Of a stretch of DNA of 64,000 bases, positions 45,462 to 58,887 are shown piece after piece. Position 1 is the stretch's first letter, and every line of letters starts with the position of its first letter. The notes below the pieces were generated by a model. It saw only the letters and a list, made by a program, of their open reading frames with translations. It made no database searches and had not been told where the DNA came from. The translations under genes were made by a program, and so were the position numbers. The stretch is taken from the NCBI GenBank assembly GCA_023231475.1, contig JALJEE010002041.1, positions 29,138 through 93,137 of the forward strand, given 5' to 3'. Origin of the DNA: Seison nebaliae (taxonomy: Eukaryota; Rotifera; Pararotatoria; Seisonacea; Seisonidae).

Positions 45462-48400
45462 ACAGAGAAGTGACAAAAGTGGAAATTCGACGTCCTAATT
45501 AGAAGAGAAGGAATGCTCAAAGCATCAGATGGGCAGCGATTCCGTGAAAGATGTAGACATGATAATAAATGCTGGAGAGAATTGTCTCGAAGCATTTCGA
45601 GAGAAATATTGCTCGACATTATTGTCATACTTTACCATCTTTTAAAACTAATTTTATATTACATTCGTCCTCATCTTTACTTCAACTATTCATTAGTCGA
45701 CCTCTCGCTCCCTCTTATCATCAGTCATAATCACTAAATATCTAAACGATATATGGTATATGGCTGATTGACGGAAGATGATGGGAATGATATATTTGAT
45801 ATTTATTTATTTATTCATTCTACTAATTTATTCTACTAATTTTCTCCTATTAATTTCTATTTCTGTTTAATCTCACGAACAACACAAATATCATCATCAC
45901 ACATTATCATCATCCATTCGAAATGATTATTGTACACTACATCCTGAACGACGACAACTTATGGACGACCAATATAATCTTATATAACATCTTGCATCAC
46001 TGTCAATCGGTAATGGAAGATGTCATTATTCTATCGTTCTTCTCATTCTCTCACACACATACACATACATATACATATACACAAATGATATCGAGACAAA
46101 TTAAACATTTTTTTTTCAAAAAGTAATTGAAAACCTTTTCTTCTTTCGTTCATTCAATTTGTTCCTCTTTTCCTTGGTGATTTCTTATCCTTTCTTTCTC
46201 CTTCGTTCATTTATCCTCATTCAAATATATTAAAAATTCGAATATATCTCACTCATCTCTCATATCTCCTTCTCCATTCCTCGTTCCGAGAGAGACTTGG
46301 CCAATTCCTCAAATGGAAAGTTGAAGTTGTTATCAACACATGTATCGTGATGAGTCGTGAGGAGGTGAAAATAAGTGAAGTATGCGAAATATACTATCTT
46401 CATCAATTCTTTTACGAGAAGAATTGATGGAGAAGATCATTCTCCTTATCATTTCCATCTCCAACATAATACTTGTGACTACTCGACGGATTAGGATAAT
46501 TTAATCGAATTTCATTTTCACTTCGATGACTTGAAATTCTTCCACTTATTCAACCGTCCGTTTGATTGCACATTCTCCCAATACGATTGCTATCGAAAAA
46601 TAATTTAATTTTATCATTATTTTATTTCCATCTCTCGATGACGATTCGCACTACCAGCCAAACGGATAGAGAGAATAGGTCTAATGAATAGATGACTCCA
46701 TCTATCAAGTCTCCTAAGAACAATTATCAATTTCCATCATCATTGAATTAATATTATGATGAATAGCAGCTTCTTATCGCACAATGGAATGTGAGAATGC
46801 GTCATTCGGATATAAAAAAGATGAATTGCCATTGAACGAAAGAGAATAGATGTGAAATTGAGCAAATGGTGACCGGAGATGGGATGTAATGGAAGTCAAT
46901 TATTTTCCTTTTCGAAACCATAGACGACAAAATTATCAGCTCTATGACCGAAAACCTTTTCCACATTCCTTCCCTTCTACATATCCCCCACTCTAACTCA
47001 TACAATTTGATGGCCATGTCCCTCCTAATCTCGTTGACATACCACCAAATTTCTAACACGTTCTCTCACTCTATCTGACCATAAACGACATATGACGCTA
47101 ATCTTATTACTTTTGGTGATTTGGTTTGATTAAACAGGAAATGGTAACATTCCAAATTGATGACATACTTCGTATTAATAATTGTTAATGGATCTGAGAA
47201 GTGAAATTGAGAATATTCCAATTAAATTAATATTTCTCTCACTTGTTTTGTTCATTCGTTTAAAGTAAAGTTCATAATTTCGTTCATTCCTAATCCATTT
47301 CACTTTGGAGAAAATAAATTCTCCAAATTAATATTTTATGACGCACAACTCGATGATAGTGTGTGCAATTAGAATTTTCCGATTATTGTCCTTTTGAAGA
47401 GAATACGAACATCGAACTCAACTCAGTAATTCCATTTCGACTTTACATTCCGTCCTCACAATTTCTGATTCTTACAATTCCATAAATTTAGTTAAGTAAT
47501 CTGTGTGCAATCAAAATCAGAATCTTCCACATATGTGCACAAATATTATGGGATTGGTCGACATGCAGATCATATAGGACCGATATGAATGGTTTGCATT
47601 AATGTCATTCTACTTTTCTGTTCATTCACGGGAGAATGGAAGAAAGCAACCTAAAATTCGGACTTCCCTGATGACGAATGTTTAACAAACAAGAATCTTC
47701 TCCCCTCCCAGTTTTCTCCCCCACATTATTTTTTTTTCAAAGATATTTTTCAACATAAATTATACAACACGAGACCTTCGTTGACGAGATCTCTATCCTA
47801 ACGGAAGAATAACTTCCATCAACTTTCTTATGGATTCTCAAATGTTTTTTTCTCGAATTCGTACTCGTCGAAATTTGATTTCTTCTGTATTATTATCTTC
47901 ACTTCTTCTATGTGCTCCGAATGTGACATTCTCATTTCCATTCAATTTCTCTTATTGTAATTTTTCTCGAATTATTATCTACTTCATGTTTTGCACAAAG
48001 GTATCGATTACAACAACAATAATATTAGTTTGATGGGACAGTATGACGACAATGCTTTTCCTTTTGTTGTTTATACTTTTGTCTTTGAATTGAACTAGAA
48101 AATTACACATCCTATATTATATGGTGCTCTTAATCATTCTACTTTCAACTTTATTTTCTTCATTAACAAATTCTTCTGAATCGATGTCATCTAATCTCTT
48201 TTAATCATTTTCGTCTGAACATAAATATCCCCATTATTCACATTTGCTGCTCGTCAATCAGGTCTATCATTATAATCAAATTTTCGTTCATGTATTAGTT
48301 GAAATTGAATTTTAAGAAGAAGTTTCTCCTCGAATAAAAAGTTGATGTCACTTCACGATGATTGGAACGGTTATGTCGTTGATATAATTTTATTTTATTC

Positions 48401-49912
48401 ATTTTGAAAGTGAAACACAGCTTTAGTGGGAGAGGAAACATGGTGAAATATAATTTAATTGATTGAAATGAGAAGAATAATGAGAATTTGCATGAAATGA
48501 AAATAAGTTCAAGTCGAGTTATTTATTAAGGGGAATTTCATAAAATTCTTTAAAATAAATTTTCCCATCCAAAGAAAGCAGTAAAAACAGGAAATGTATT
48601 TCTGTTAATGTGACGACTGTTGTTGATAGGAAGGATGAGAATGGTCAATTAATTTGTAGATGTGGGAGTATCAAGTTGAGATATGTTCCTGGTGTACATG
48701 TATGAGTGTTTCTCTCACAATATTCAGAACTGTTGTTACCTTACTAATTATTTGGTGCCTTATTTGTAATTTTTATTCTAATCACAGTAAGCTAGAAGCA
48801 TAACCTCCATCAAAAATTTCTCTTCCGTTAATTTAGCGACGTGACTCTCCCTCTATCCACTCTCCAATCGTTCCTAATAAAAGTTTTCCATTAATCACAT
48901 TTTCCTTATTATTCACAATTTTCTAAAAAATTTAAAGAACGTAAAATTACTTGAATGGAATTTATGAAGAAAATCTTTTCATTACGTATATTTATTTAAT
49001 CATCTAGGTCTTTTAGCTTATTGGGAGTATAGGTAGCGCATGAGATGGAAATGCGAGAGAAGATGTAGATAATTATTAATCGACCATTTCCATCGACCTG
49101 AACAGAGTTATTATCGTGAAAAGAAACAGAATAATTTTTCTCATATTTATTATTTTTCTTATTGATGTTATTGCAGTTTTTTTATTCTCTTATGATTATT
49201 ATTGCAATAATTCTTCATTTTCTTCTTCATTATTTCTAAGCATGTTTTCGATCGTATTTCCTGATCATTATGATTCAATTCGATCAACTGAAATATTAGA
49301 TTATAACTATTAAAATTATTCTGTCTCATGAGAGATATTTAGTATATTTCCTTCAAACTACACTACCGTCATCTAACAAGTCTAAAGGGGTTGCGTATCC
49401 TTCTTCCTTCCCTTGGAAATTTCAACCGATATTATTGTATAACGCTCATTCCGATAGTATGTGAGGAGAAGGAATGTTCTCTTAAATACCTTCTGCCCAA
49501 CCAAAATTCTCTTGCCAAATGATTTATAGCTCATATCCAAAGAAAATGGATAAGTTTATTGCATCCGATATGTTACAGACATTATGAAATATTTGCACTT
49601 TGAAAAATTAAATGATTTACATATAATTATAACGTTAAATGAATAGTACGTAGTTTTAATATTAACAAGATGGAAGTTTATGTATTGTCTTGTAAATAGG
49701 AAGTGTTTTTTCACTATTGACTTAACTTTAGAACCATTTAAAAGGTATGTTAACGACCGATTCAACTAATAGTTGCAATTATATCGCAGCGACCTTCAAA
49801 CATGAAGAGGATATTGTAAATGAATGTTCTTTATCATTTTCATCAGATGTCTATACTTCAACTTGTTGGATGATCAGACATGTGGATCGAATAGTAACAA
49901 TTTACATGAATC
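45462..49912. other. Intergenic region between CaMKII and GPCR
   Basis: About 4.4 kb. The CaMKII 3'UTR must occupy its left part. Small frames (60-85 codons) on both strands have no recognisable domain. A CA/TA-rich run lies near 46055-46083. I see no RNA gene or repeat family. The right end should hold the GPCR promoter and 5'UTR. Confidence 0.45.
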
Positions 49913-52268
49913 ATGAATGCTTCATTACTTCACTTAGCTCTATCTCGTGGTGATATTGATGCCGCCGTCAATTTCAGTGGTAACGAAACATATTACGGAA
50001 TAACTTTTGGGCGAATTCTCTACCATGTCCTACTCAACAACAACCTCGTTGTGGCTACCGGTACCTTATTCGAATATCTATCGCCAATTCTCCTAATTAT
50101 CAGTATTGCATTGAACACTTTATGTTTCATCATCTTCACCAGACCAAGAATGAGATGTTCATCGTCCTCAATATTTACTGCTGCTTTAGGTTTCATTATT
50201 TTCATGTTCTTTCATTCCATTAATATTTCCGTTTAGCATTAGCTGATGCTCTCGCATTGACATTCTCCACTTTATTCGCAAAACGATTGGGAACTCTGAT
50301 GACGCAGAAATCGAACGATTTAGTGGCAACACTCGAATGTAAATTGATAACATATTTAAACGATGTGTTCATCATCACCAGCATTTGGATTGTAGTTGTA
50401 ATGATGATCGAAAGGTTAATTAGATTAAATTCAATTATCTTTCTTTACAATTGTCTTCATTCTCCAAATTCTCTCCTGATAGATGCACTGCTGTTTGGAT
50501 GCCTCTAAAAGTGACGGATTGGTCAACTCCGAAACGAGCAGCGATTATCTGCAATTGCATATTGCTAGCTAGTTGTGTGGTGTCTAGTCCGGTTTTGTGG
50601 TTGGTCAGAATTGAAAGAGATCGAATGGAGAAAACTCAAAAACTCGATTTCATTTATACAATTTTAACTCATAACGAAACTAATATTACAGATACGACGA
50701 GTGAATATAGTAAATGTACTTCGAGCGGGTACAGTTATCAAATGTATCAATATGTCCGCAATGTCGTCTTCTTCTCTTTCGTACCGTTTCTCGTGTTACT
50801 AGTCACCAATATCTTGATTGGAATTGGATTGAAGAAAGGCGTTTCTTACGATTACAATATCTCGTACAAGATCCGTATGAGAAAGATGTTACAATCGATT
50901 TTAAGTGAAATTCATCATTATCTCTTATACATCTGTTGTCGTAACAAATTATCATACGAACAAAGAAAATGGAAACGGAAACAAATGAGACATTTTGTCG
51001 AATTGAAACCATTAAGTAAATCGAATGATTCTCTTCTCTCCGACAGCACATTCAAATTAACTTCCGAACAAGTTACAAGTGATCAAGTTTGCAATAAGAG
51101 AAAGAAACGTTATCGGCAAAGGAGACATTGTAATTTTCGTATTCGATTTTATCACTATGGCGTTGTCGAACAACGTTTCGATGAGCATTTACTTCAACTG
51201 TCCTCACGCGAAATGGGCAAGTCGAATATGTTTAGTTATAAATTGAAAGAAAATCAATCCGATACAAGAATCTATCGGTCAATGTCAAAATTTGAGAAGA
51301 ACAATCTTTCAGTTCGTACAATGGCCATACATAAAAAATATGAGCTTATAAAAAAATTCCATAAGAACATCTCTCGTATTGATATGAGGGCGAACTTCCA
51401 TCGTCGAAGAACGGTTTCGGAGAATGCCTCTTCCGCCTATCCCGTGGAAGATAAGAATCAATCATCCTCCGTATTTCTTTCTAATGAGGAGAACCATCTC
51501 AAAAATCTAACAGTCAAGAAGAATAATAGTGTTAGTAACACTCTAAAGAAATTACCAGCAAATCATTGTTATAGTTTCATGAAACAATATGATATTGTTA
51601 GTCGTTGTCGAAATCAGATGGATATTAATGTGGAACAAACGTCGAATAATCTACCTAATAATGGTCGATTCTCAAGAAATCTGAATTTGAATTATAAGAA
51701 AAGAACAATGGCCATCTATCCCATCAAATTGATTGATCATGAATTGATATGGAAAAAACATTTCCTCAAAAAGTCAGTGACACCAACAAAACGAAGTTGT
51801 CGTAAAAAAAGAAAATCAGAATCGCATAAATCTAAAAATAAAGTTATGCGGAAAAAGATGTCGTCATATGTTTATCGGAGGAAAAGTGAACCGTTGAATA
51901 GTGACACCGCTCCACAATCTGGAGCAACAATTGATCATATCACTTTGCCGAAGAAATTAACATTCAAATTAGTTCGCTCGTCGTCAAAACAAATTATAAC
52001 GATGTTATTAGTAATGTCAACTGTTTTTCTCATTCTCACAGCTCCATATGTTTTTATGAAGATTCTATTACAGAATACATATCATCCAAAATCATACGGT
52101 ACATTTAAACAAATCATAGGAATGGCCACTGTTCGCGCTCGAATCATGTTGTTGAAACAATTGACAAAAACGTTGAATAATTTAAATCACGTAGTAAACT
52201 TTTTCATTTATTTCCAATATGGAGAGAAGTTTCGTAAAGAATTATATGGATTATTTCATAAACGATAA
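49913..52268 (+). CDS. Class A (rhodopsin-like) GPCR, probably peptide receptor
   Basis: Seven-transmembrane receptor of 746 aa from exons 49913-50189, 50237-50414 and 50483-52268. The N-terminus has N-glycosylation sites (NAS, NFS, NET). TM1 is about LSPILLIISIALNTLCFIIF, TM2 ALADALALTFSTLFA, TM3 VFIITSIWIVVVMMIER. The DRY position is ERC at an exon joint, followed by TAVWMPLK. TM4 ends SSPVLWLV, TM5 is VVFFSFVPFLVLLVTNILIG, TM6 IITMLLVMSTVFLILTAPYV. TM7 has LNNLNHVVNFFIYF in place of NPxxY. This motif set resembles FMRFamide/neuropeptide-type orphan receptors. The third intracellular loop is about 385 residues, Lys/Arg/Ser-rich with several clustered basic runs, far above the usual 20-60. 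Both introns begin GTT. Confidence 0.88.
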
Positions 52269-53137
52269 ATTATCTATTTTCCTTATATTAGTCCAATCCG
52301 AATTTTATCATTAAACTACCCTGAAAAACTTCTCAACGATTCCTCTCTTCATTCATTTCCAATTTCCAATATTTAATTTTCCGAATTTCCTTATTTAGAT
52401 TTCTTACGAAATTCAATAATTATCATTTCCAAATAAAATTTGATTATTTTATTAAAATTTTAATATTTTTTCATAAATTTCTATTCCATATTGGCAATAA
52501 CAAATTACTGGAAAATTAATCGAACTATTAATGCTATTTATTTCAATTCGAAATCAACATGTCAAATTTCTACTGGAGCAATTTTTTTCGTCTATTAAAT
52601 TATCAGATAAATTTTCACTTTACACTTTCATTTCAACTTTCATTAAGGGAAAAAATTAATAAATCTCTTTAAAAAATTACAGGAAAAAATTGATTTATTC
52701 CTCTCGTTAATTCAATGAAATTATTTCCGTAATATCGAAAGAAATGTCTCGAAAAAGACAATTCTCTTTTCTAAATAAATTTATTAATACAATAATAAAA
52801 TAATATAAAGATCATTCCAAAAAAATTAAAATTTATCCAAATATCATATATATCTAAAAAAATTTATTACCAAACATTGAAGCTTATTTCTCTTAATTTC
52901 TTCTCTTTGCTACCACTCATTCGAATGGACAAGAAATTTCACAAAAAATCTTTCACAACACAATAACAAATTTCTATAACATATTACGTAATCACCATTT
53001 CGCAACTATTGGCGATATAGCTAGACAAATATATATACATAGTCTATTAGCGAACAAACTCAAGCTCAAATAAGAAAGAGAATTTTTTTCCATCATTCTT
53101 TCTGCAATAGACATCAAATTTTTTGATAAAATCAAAA
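52269..53137. other. Intergenic spacer
   Basis: Extremely AT-rich, 870 bases, with no exon-like frame. AATAAA near 52432 may end the GPCR transcript. TATATATA near 53030 and an acceptor-like AATAG ending at 53110 lie upstream of the RBR ligase gene. Confidence 0.45.
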
Positions 53138-56100
53138 ATGTCTTCAGACAGCGAATTGAGTGATAGTCGCTATCGAGAGCCGAAAAGCTATTGGAAAAAA
53201 GCTTCTTTTAATAAATTGATTGCTCGAAATAAACTTAAAAATTTCGGGTACATCAAAGCCCAATATGGAGGTTATCCCAAATTGAAGACCTTCGACCAAA
53301 TATACCAGACGAACTTAAAAGAATCAGATAAACGTTTATTTAACTTGGATGAAATGCGAAGAATAATGAATGAATATGGAATCACATCAACACTTGTCGA
53401 ACATTCACTAAATAAGCGTAATCGATGGAAGTTTCCTGACGAATGTAGGAACTGCATCAATAACTTTAGTGAAAGTTTATTCTCGAATGGTGAAAATTTC
53501 GATGAAAACAATTTCTTCTGTTATGGAAAAAAGGTAAATCAAAAATTTGAAAAGAAATCGAAAAGAAAGAAAAATGAGAAATATAAAAATATCGTTGATC
53601 CTGATGATATATTGGCAATCCAGAAATACGAATGGTTGAAACAAAGTAAAGAGCGGAAATTTCATCAAACTGAATTTAACATTTCACTATTAGAAGGTCA
53701 TCGAGGTCTGAATGAAAGAAAGTATTTGGCAACTCATTATGATTCGACACATCTTCCTTATTCGAAGCAACCAAATTATGATAACTCAGAATCCACTACT
53801 AAATTTGTATCGAATATGAAGAGTAAGAATCGAAAGATCAATCATTTTAATATAACGAAGGAAAGAAATTTTATGGTTTATCAACCGGATATTTATAAGA
53901 AATCTACACGATCAGAAAATTTAATAAAAAAGAATAAGAAAAAAATTGCTAACAAAAAAATTTTACATCCAACCACATGGCGTGGAATCCTCACTTGGGA
54001 ACAAATGGATAATGAGTATATCGACTTTTTAAAAGGAACAGAAACTGATGACGATGATGAGGATCATTTTCACAACGTGGAAAATTTAGATCAGAAATTG
54101 GAATATTGGAATACGAATAGAATATCAGAAAATGAATTGCAATTTCAAGTAAGGACCAATTTGGATAAGAAATCTCATATTGATATTAGCCATCAATTGG
54201 ACAAACAACGTAAGTATCCAAAACCATCACTTCACACAGATGATGATCTGAAGAAATATTTGAAAGACAAAATCGACATATCTATTAATCCTGATGATAT
54301 CGACATCATGCAGGATTCGGAAAAAATGATTGATAAGAATCTTGAACAATATATTTGTAACGAATCCGATCGGAAATTGAACAATTTTATTGACTTAAAT
54401 AGTTAATTAATTTTCTTCTCAATATAAATTTTCATATAATTTTTAACAGAAATTATGAAAAAGAGCAAAAAGATCAAAAAACATCGAAAGAAAAATCGAG
54501 AACTACCAAATAAAGATTCCATCTCAGAAGGAATCGTCATTTTGGATACAGATACGGAAACGATAGAAGACGAGAATGTTGGAAATAATTTTGAAGAAAT
54601 AGAAAAATTTGAAGGAGAAATGATGAAGAATGAGGAAGAAATGGCGGAGACAATTGATATACATGAATTGTTCAATTTTCAATCAATAAATTTAAGTTTA
54701 ACCCATGAACAATTGTCAAATAAGGATGAAGACTTCAAAATTATTTTTGGAAATATCTCACCAATAATGATGTTGATTGACATAGAAGAAATTGTCAGAA
54801 GGAAAATTAGAAACAGATTCAGTTTGGAAGACGATTCATTGACGAATGTTGGATTAAAAGGAATAATTCATTTAGAATTACCATTCTTACATTTACCAAT
54901 GACAAAACATTCTTGTCATTTGGAGATTGAAGCGAAAATAAAAGTGGAATTTCAAGGTCTCCAATCCGATTTCGGATATCTAGAGGAGATGGATTTGGCG
55001 GAAATATATTCGATAGAGGAATTAGTTGAAAAAATAACAAAGAATATTGTTAACAAAAACGAATTGGAAAACTATGAAAAATTGAAGAAATTTTCAAATG
55101 GACAAAATGACAAAACGAAAACCTTTAACTTATCGAGATTCATTCCACCGTCTTGGTTAAGTTCGATTGAGGGATTCTGTTTGTTGACAAAACCGGAAGA
55201 AACGAAAAAGGATGAGAATGAGGAGGAAGAGCTTTTGGGGAAAGGAATGGAATTGACGTTTGATAAATTAAAATCTCGATCAAGAGGAACATCTGAACGA
55301 AAAGATACAAAAGATCATCATTGTGACAATGAAGAAATAGAAAATATTAATTTGGATGAAAATGTTTTAAATTTATTGAAGAGTCCGAAGAGTATAGGAA
55401 CGATGGAAGAGTTTCCATTGAGAATGAATAGTCAATATTCGGTAGATATGGATAAGGACAAGTCGGATGGAAATGATGATGATTATTGTTCAATTTGCTA
55501 TGCTGATATGGAAGATTCGAATACGAAAATTTTAACGGTGAAATTGTGTAATCATAAATTCTGTGAGAATTGTCTAGCCAAATATATTTTGGACAGAGAT
55601 GTTCATAAGAAATTACCAATCGAATGTCCAACTTATAGTTGTCATACCATATTGAATCAAGGAATTATCTCAAAATATTTGCCTTTGTCAAAAATCATCG
55701 AAATTCTCTCTCGAATGCTCCAAACTCAAAATATCCATTTACCATCATGTCACGTTTTCGGCAATTGCCAAGAGAATTATATCACTTCACCTGACAAGAA
55801 AACCATTTGGTGTTTTTGTGGCGAGACGTATTGTATTCGATGTCGCAGGAATGCACATTTCCCATTAGACTGTGAGAATGCTCAAATTTATATGCAACAA
55901 ATTAATGAATTATTCAAAGATTATGTAAGTGACAATTATGTGTCGGATGGGAAACCATGTCCAAAATGTGGTTGTTGGATTGAGAAGATTAGTGGTTGTC
56001 TCCATATGAGATGTGGAATCTGTTCAGCTTTCTTCTGTTGGCATTGTGGAACATATGGAAGTCAAGTACATCACGCTTTCGAATGTTCAAGAAGACAAAT

Positions 56101-56713
56101 TAAAATGAGAAAGGTTCGATTAGCAGCTCAAATATTCGAACAAGGAAGTAATGTTCTCAATAAATTAGCAATTCTCCAACGAGAGAAATATGTGGAAGAG
56201 AAATCCATTCCCCGAAGCTCCAAACGAATTCCCATCGATTTTATTCCACTCCCACTGAATTGGAGAACATTATGTGAAAGGAAATATAAATATCGATTGA
56301 AATTATTTGAAGAAGTGAATAATTTGTACGTCGATATCTTTCAAAACAGTTTGAGATTCTTTCGATATTTCCTTCAATTCGCAATTCAATTCATTTACTT
56401 AAGAACTTCATTCAACGGGAAGAATAACGTAAAAAATAATTTAATTTTAAAAAAAATCAATCACATGTTGTTAACATGTCGTCAGTTATCAGAATTGGAT
56501 AATCCTTCAATTTCATTCAATAAACTAATGGACAGCATCAGTATTGTACCGAGGTCCCGAATTCATCTCATGTTGGAAAATTACGAAATGAAAGAAAATG
56601 CGAAAATGTTGAACTCGTTCCTTTTCTTCTGCGAGAAACAAAAAGAAATTTTTAGAGGAAATTTCACCGGTCTCTTGAGATTAATGAAGGAAGCCGATTT
56701 AATCGAGAATTGA
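53138..56713 (+). CDS. RBR-type E3 ubiquitin ligase with long N-terminal extension
   Basis: Two long ORFs are one gene. Exon 1 (53138-54401) ends at phase 1, a 48-bp intron (54402-54449, GTTAAT...AACAG) follows, and exon 2 (54450-56713) opens in matching phase, giving 1,175 aa. The N-terminal 420 residues are Lys/Asn-rich, with WKK, YGGYPKLKTFDQIY and TWRGILTWEQM motifs, and match nothing I know. An acidic/basic stretch and a possible RWD-like region (LKGIIHLELPFLHL) precede the RBR module. RING1 (CSICYADM, HKFCENCL) lies near 768-815, the IBR (WCFCGETYCIRCRRNAH) near 870-895, and RING2 (CPKCGCWIEKISGCLHMRCG, CSAFFCWHCG) near 925-960. The catalytic RING2 Cys is the one in SGCLHMRC. A helical C-terminal domain of about 210 residues follows, as in Ariadne-type ligases, but I cannot assign the subfamily. 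Confidence 0.88.
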
Positions 56714-57112
56714 ATTGTCATTCCATTTCATCATTTATTTATTAATATCTTTATAAATTTCTCTCAACGATTGATAGGTTGGTTGTCGATCGAAGAATAA
56801 AAGTAAAATAAAAAAATTTGCACGTTTAATTTGAATGTTTCCCTTTGTTTGTCCTAATCTCTTCTAGTTAATTGTGTAGACTTTCCATTCTGATAGACTT
56901 CAACCAATTATTCATAGTCATAATTTTTTTCTTTCAACAAAAAACTTTATTAAATTATTGTCTGACTCATCATGACTCCTTCTATTCCAATGCAAATTTT
57001 TAATGAAAAATAAATTATAAATCCAAACAGTTCCCTTGTAAGTTCAACCACCAATTAATATGAAATATCCTAACATAGTCATGTAAGTTATAGTAAAACT
57101 GTATAAAAAAGG
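56714..57112. other. Spacer, left edge of transposon cluster
   Basis: About 400 bases of AT-rich sequence between the RBR ligase and the first transposase relic. AATAAA-like strings near 56797 fit the ligase 3' end. I did not find a terminal inverted repeat. Confidence 0.4.
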
Positions 57113-58345
57113 TTAAAACATATTTACAAACTGTTCGATAAAAAGTTCAGGAATTGATAATGGATCATCTTTAGAAATTTTTTCGAAAATAATTTCTTCT
57201 TTCTTCGCTTGTTTCTCCGATTGTCTTTTTCGTTCTCCTCTTCCTATTTCAATTAATTTAATATTAATATAATCGAATCTTTCTTTAATGTTCGTTTCGA
57301 ATCGGATGATTGACGTGTGTTTGGTTGGGATTAGATGTTTTAGGGCATTATTATTTCCTTCTGCATCATTGTTTGTTATCGGCAATTTTTGACGGATTCT
57401 TTCATAATTGGACCAAATAGTGGAAGGGAATGTAGCTTCCAACGAATTCAGGGACCCATTGATTCCAATGTAATCTTTCTCAAAATATCGATAAATTTCG
57501 ATAACATCATCGTCGACAATTGCCGTACAAAGTTGCTGGAAAGTTTTTGGAATTTCGATCGCTGGTAGGAATGATAAGGCAGCAAGTAATTTAATTTGTT
57601 TGTTAAATTCTAAATTTTCCTGAAATTTTTTTTTCTTACCAATATCTGCTACTTTTCTTATAATCGACTGAGAGAGATGAAAAAAACAACCATGTAAGTT
57701 GCTTTCCGGAAAAATGTCCCTAAATGCCTTCATTGCTCCTATTTATAGTTATATCGGAATAATCGGAATAATGGTTCGGATAAGTTGAAAAAGTTTCTTA
57801 TAATCTTCTCGTCTTCGATGTTTCATTATTGCGAAGAATAATTCTATAAAATAACCGTTGATTTCGATCGATATTACATATAATTGGTGGTAATCCTTTG
57901 GCGCTTTATCCAATGTGCCATCGGCATAAAAATGAATATCAATTCCAGTTTCTTTTATGTAATTTATTAATGGTGTATTGATATATAAAGAAAATTCGGG
58001 ACTTTCCATTTTTTCCTCAGGATTGAAGATTTGATCCTTAGCCAAATTATTCTTTGCTTTCCTTACTCTCCTTTGGATAGTTGAAATCCTTCAGAATGAT
58101 TTTTGAGTTTCGACGTCTGCCTTCCCGACTGTTGATGAAATAATTGCAGATGTTGGCATTCCTGGTACGTATAACACTTATTGCCCTCATATCGCCGACC
58201 ACTCTTGTATGTTTAACGCTTACTTCGTCGGTTTCATGGTTGTGACACGAATTGTGCTTCACGATATTCTGCTCTTGATCAATAACTACCGTTGCCATAC
58301 AATGTTCGCGTTTCTTGACACTGCAAACCCAATTGGAGTTTCAAT
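57113..58345 (-). pseudogene. FLYWCH/MULE transposase relic A
   Basis: Mutator-like (MULE) DDE transposase on the minus strand, broken into three frames. The N-terminal piece (about 58345-58047) is a FLYWCH zinc finger: NWVCSVKKREHC, then HNSCHNHE. The second (58045-57749) has HFYADGTLDKAP and YQLYVISIEINGYFIELFFA, the first catalytic Asp region. The third (57733-57113) has the metal-site motif GCFFHLSQSI and the C-terminal IWSNYERIRQKLPITNND and AEGNNNALK, matching the MULE EGWHN block. A frameshift lies at about 58046. The segment near 57734-57748, where the DFE-type motif should stand, is missing or unreadable, so the copy is probably dead. Confidence 0.8.
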
Positions 58346-58348
58346 TGG

Positions 58349-58730
58349 ATGATGAATGAAGAAAATATTGTTCAATTCGACAGTGGAAACGCAGACGAAA
58401 ATAGGGTAATTTATTTATCAACGAAGGATTGCATGAAGCATTTGGCAGAAAGCAGCCATATATATAGATGGGACATTTTCTTGCAGTCCCAAATTTTTCA
58501 ACCAAATTTTTACAATATCAACCGCATCCGGGACTCTATTTTATGCATTATTATCAAATAAAACTACAAATGTGTCCAGAAATTTATTCAAGTTCTTAAA
58601 AGATATTGTTCAACTCAATCCACAAACAATCACCTTTGATTTTGAAATGGCGGCAATCAATGCAGCAACGGAAATTTTCACAGATGCCAGCGTCCACGGC
58701 TGCTACTTCCATCTAAAACAAAATATAATA
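58349..58730 (+). pseudogene. MULE transposase fragment B
   Basis: Plus-strand fragment of another MULE. In one frame there is HLAESSHIYRWD, then after a one-frame shift SPKFFNQIFTISTASGTLFY, then VSRNLFKFLKDIVQ and the catalytic block ITFDFEMAAINAA with the HGCYFHLKQN motif. The similarity stops abruptly near 58730, where unrelated sequence begins, as expected for truncation by an insertion. It lies head-to-head with relic A with under 10 bases between them, so the pair marks repeated insertion into the same place. Confidence 0.75.
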
Positions 58731-58887
58731 ATTGTGTCATACAAACAGGATATTGATGGCGCGAAAATCCGTTCAATATTTTTACATATTGAATTTTCAT
58801 CTTCAGCAAACATTCAATCAACTATAAATAACTCACACATTCAAAACAAACTTCAAATTACTGTAAAAAGAAGTCACCAGTAGAATA

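Noticed and set aside
45513-46126. Small plus-strand frames after CaMKII
   Set aside because: They lie in the expected CaMKII 3'UTR or beyond, with Ile/His/Tyr-rich composition and no domain.
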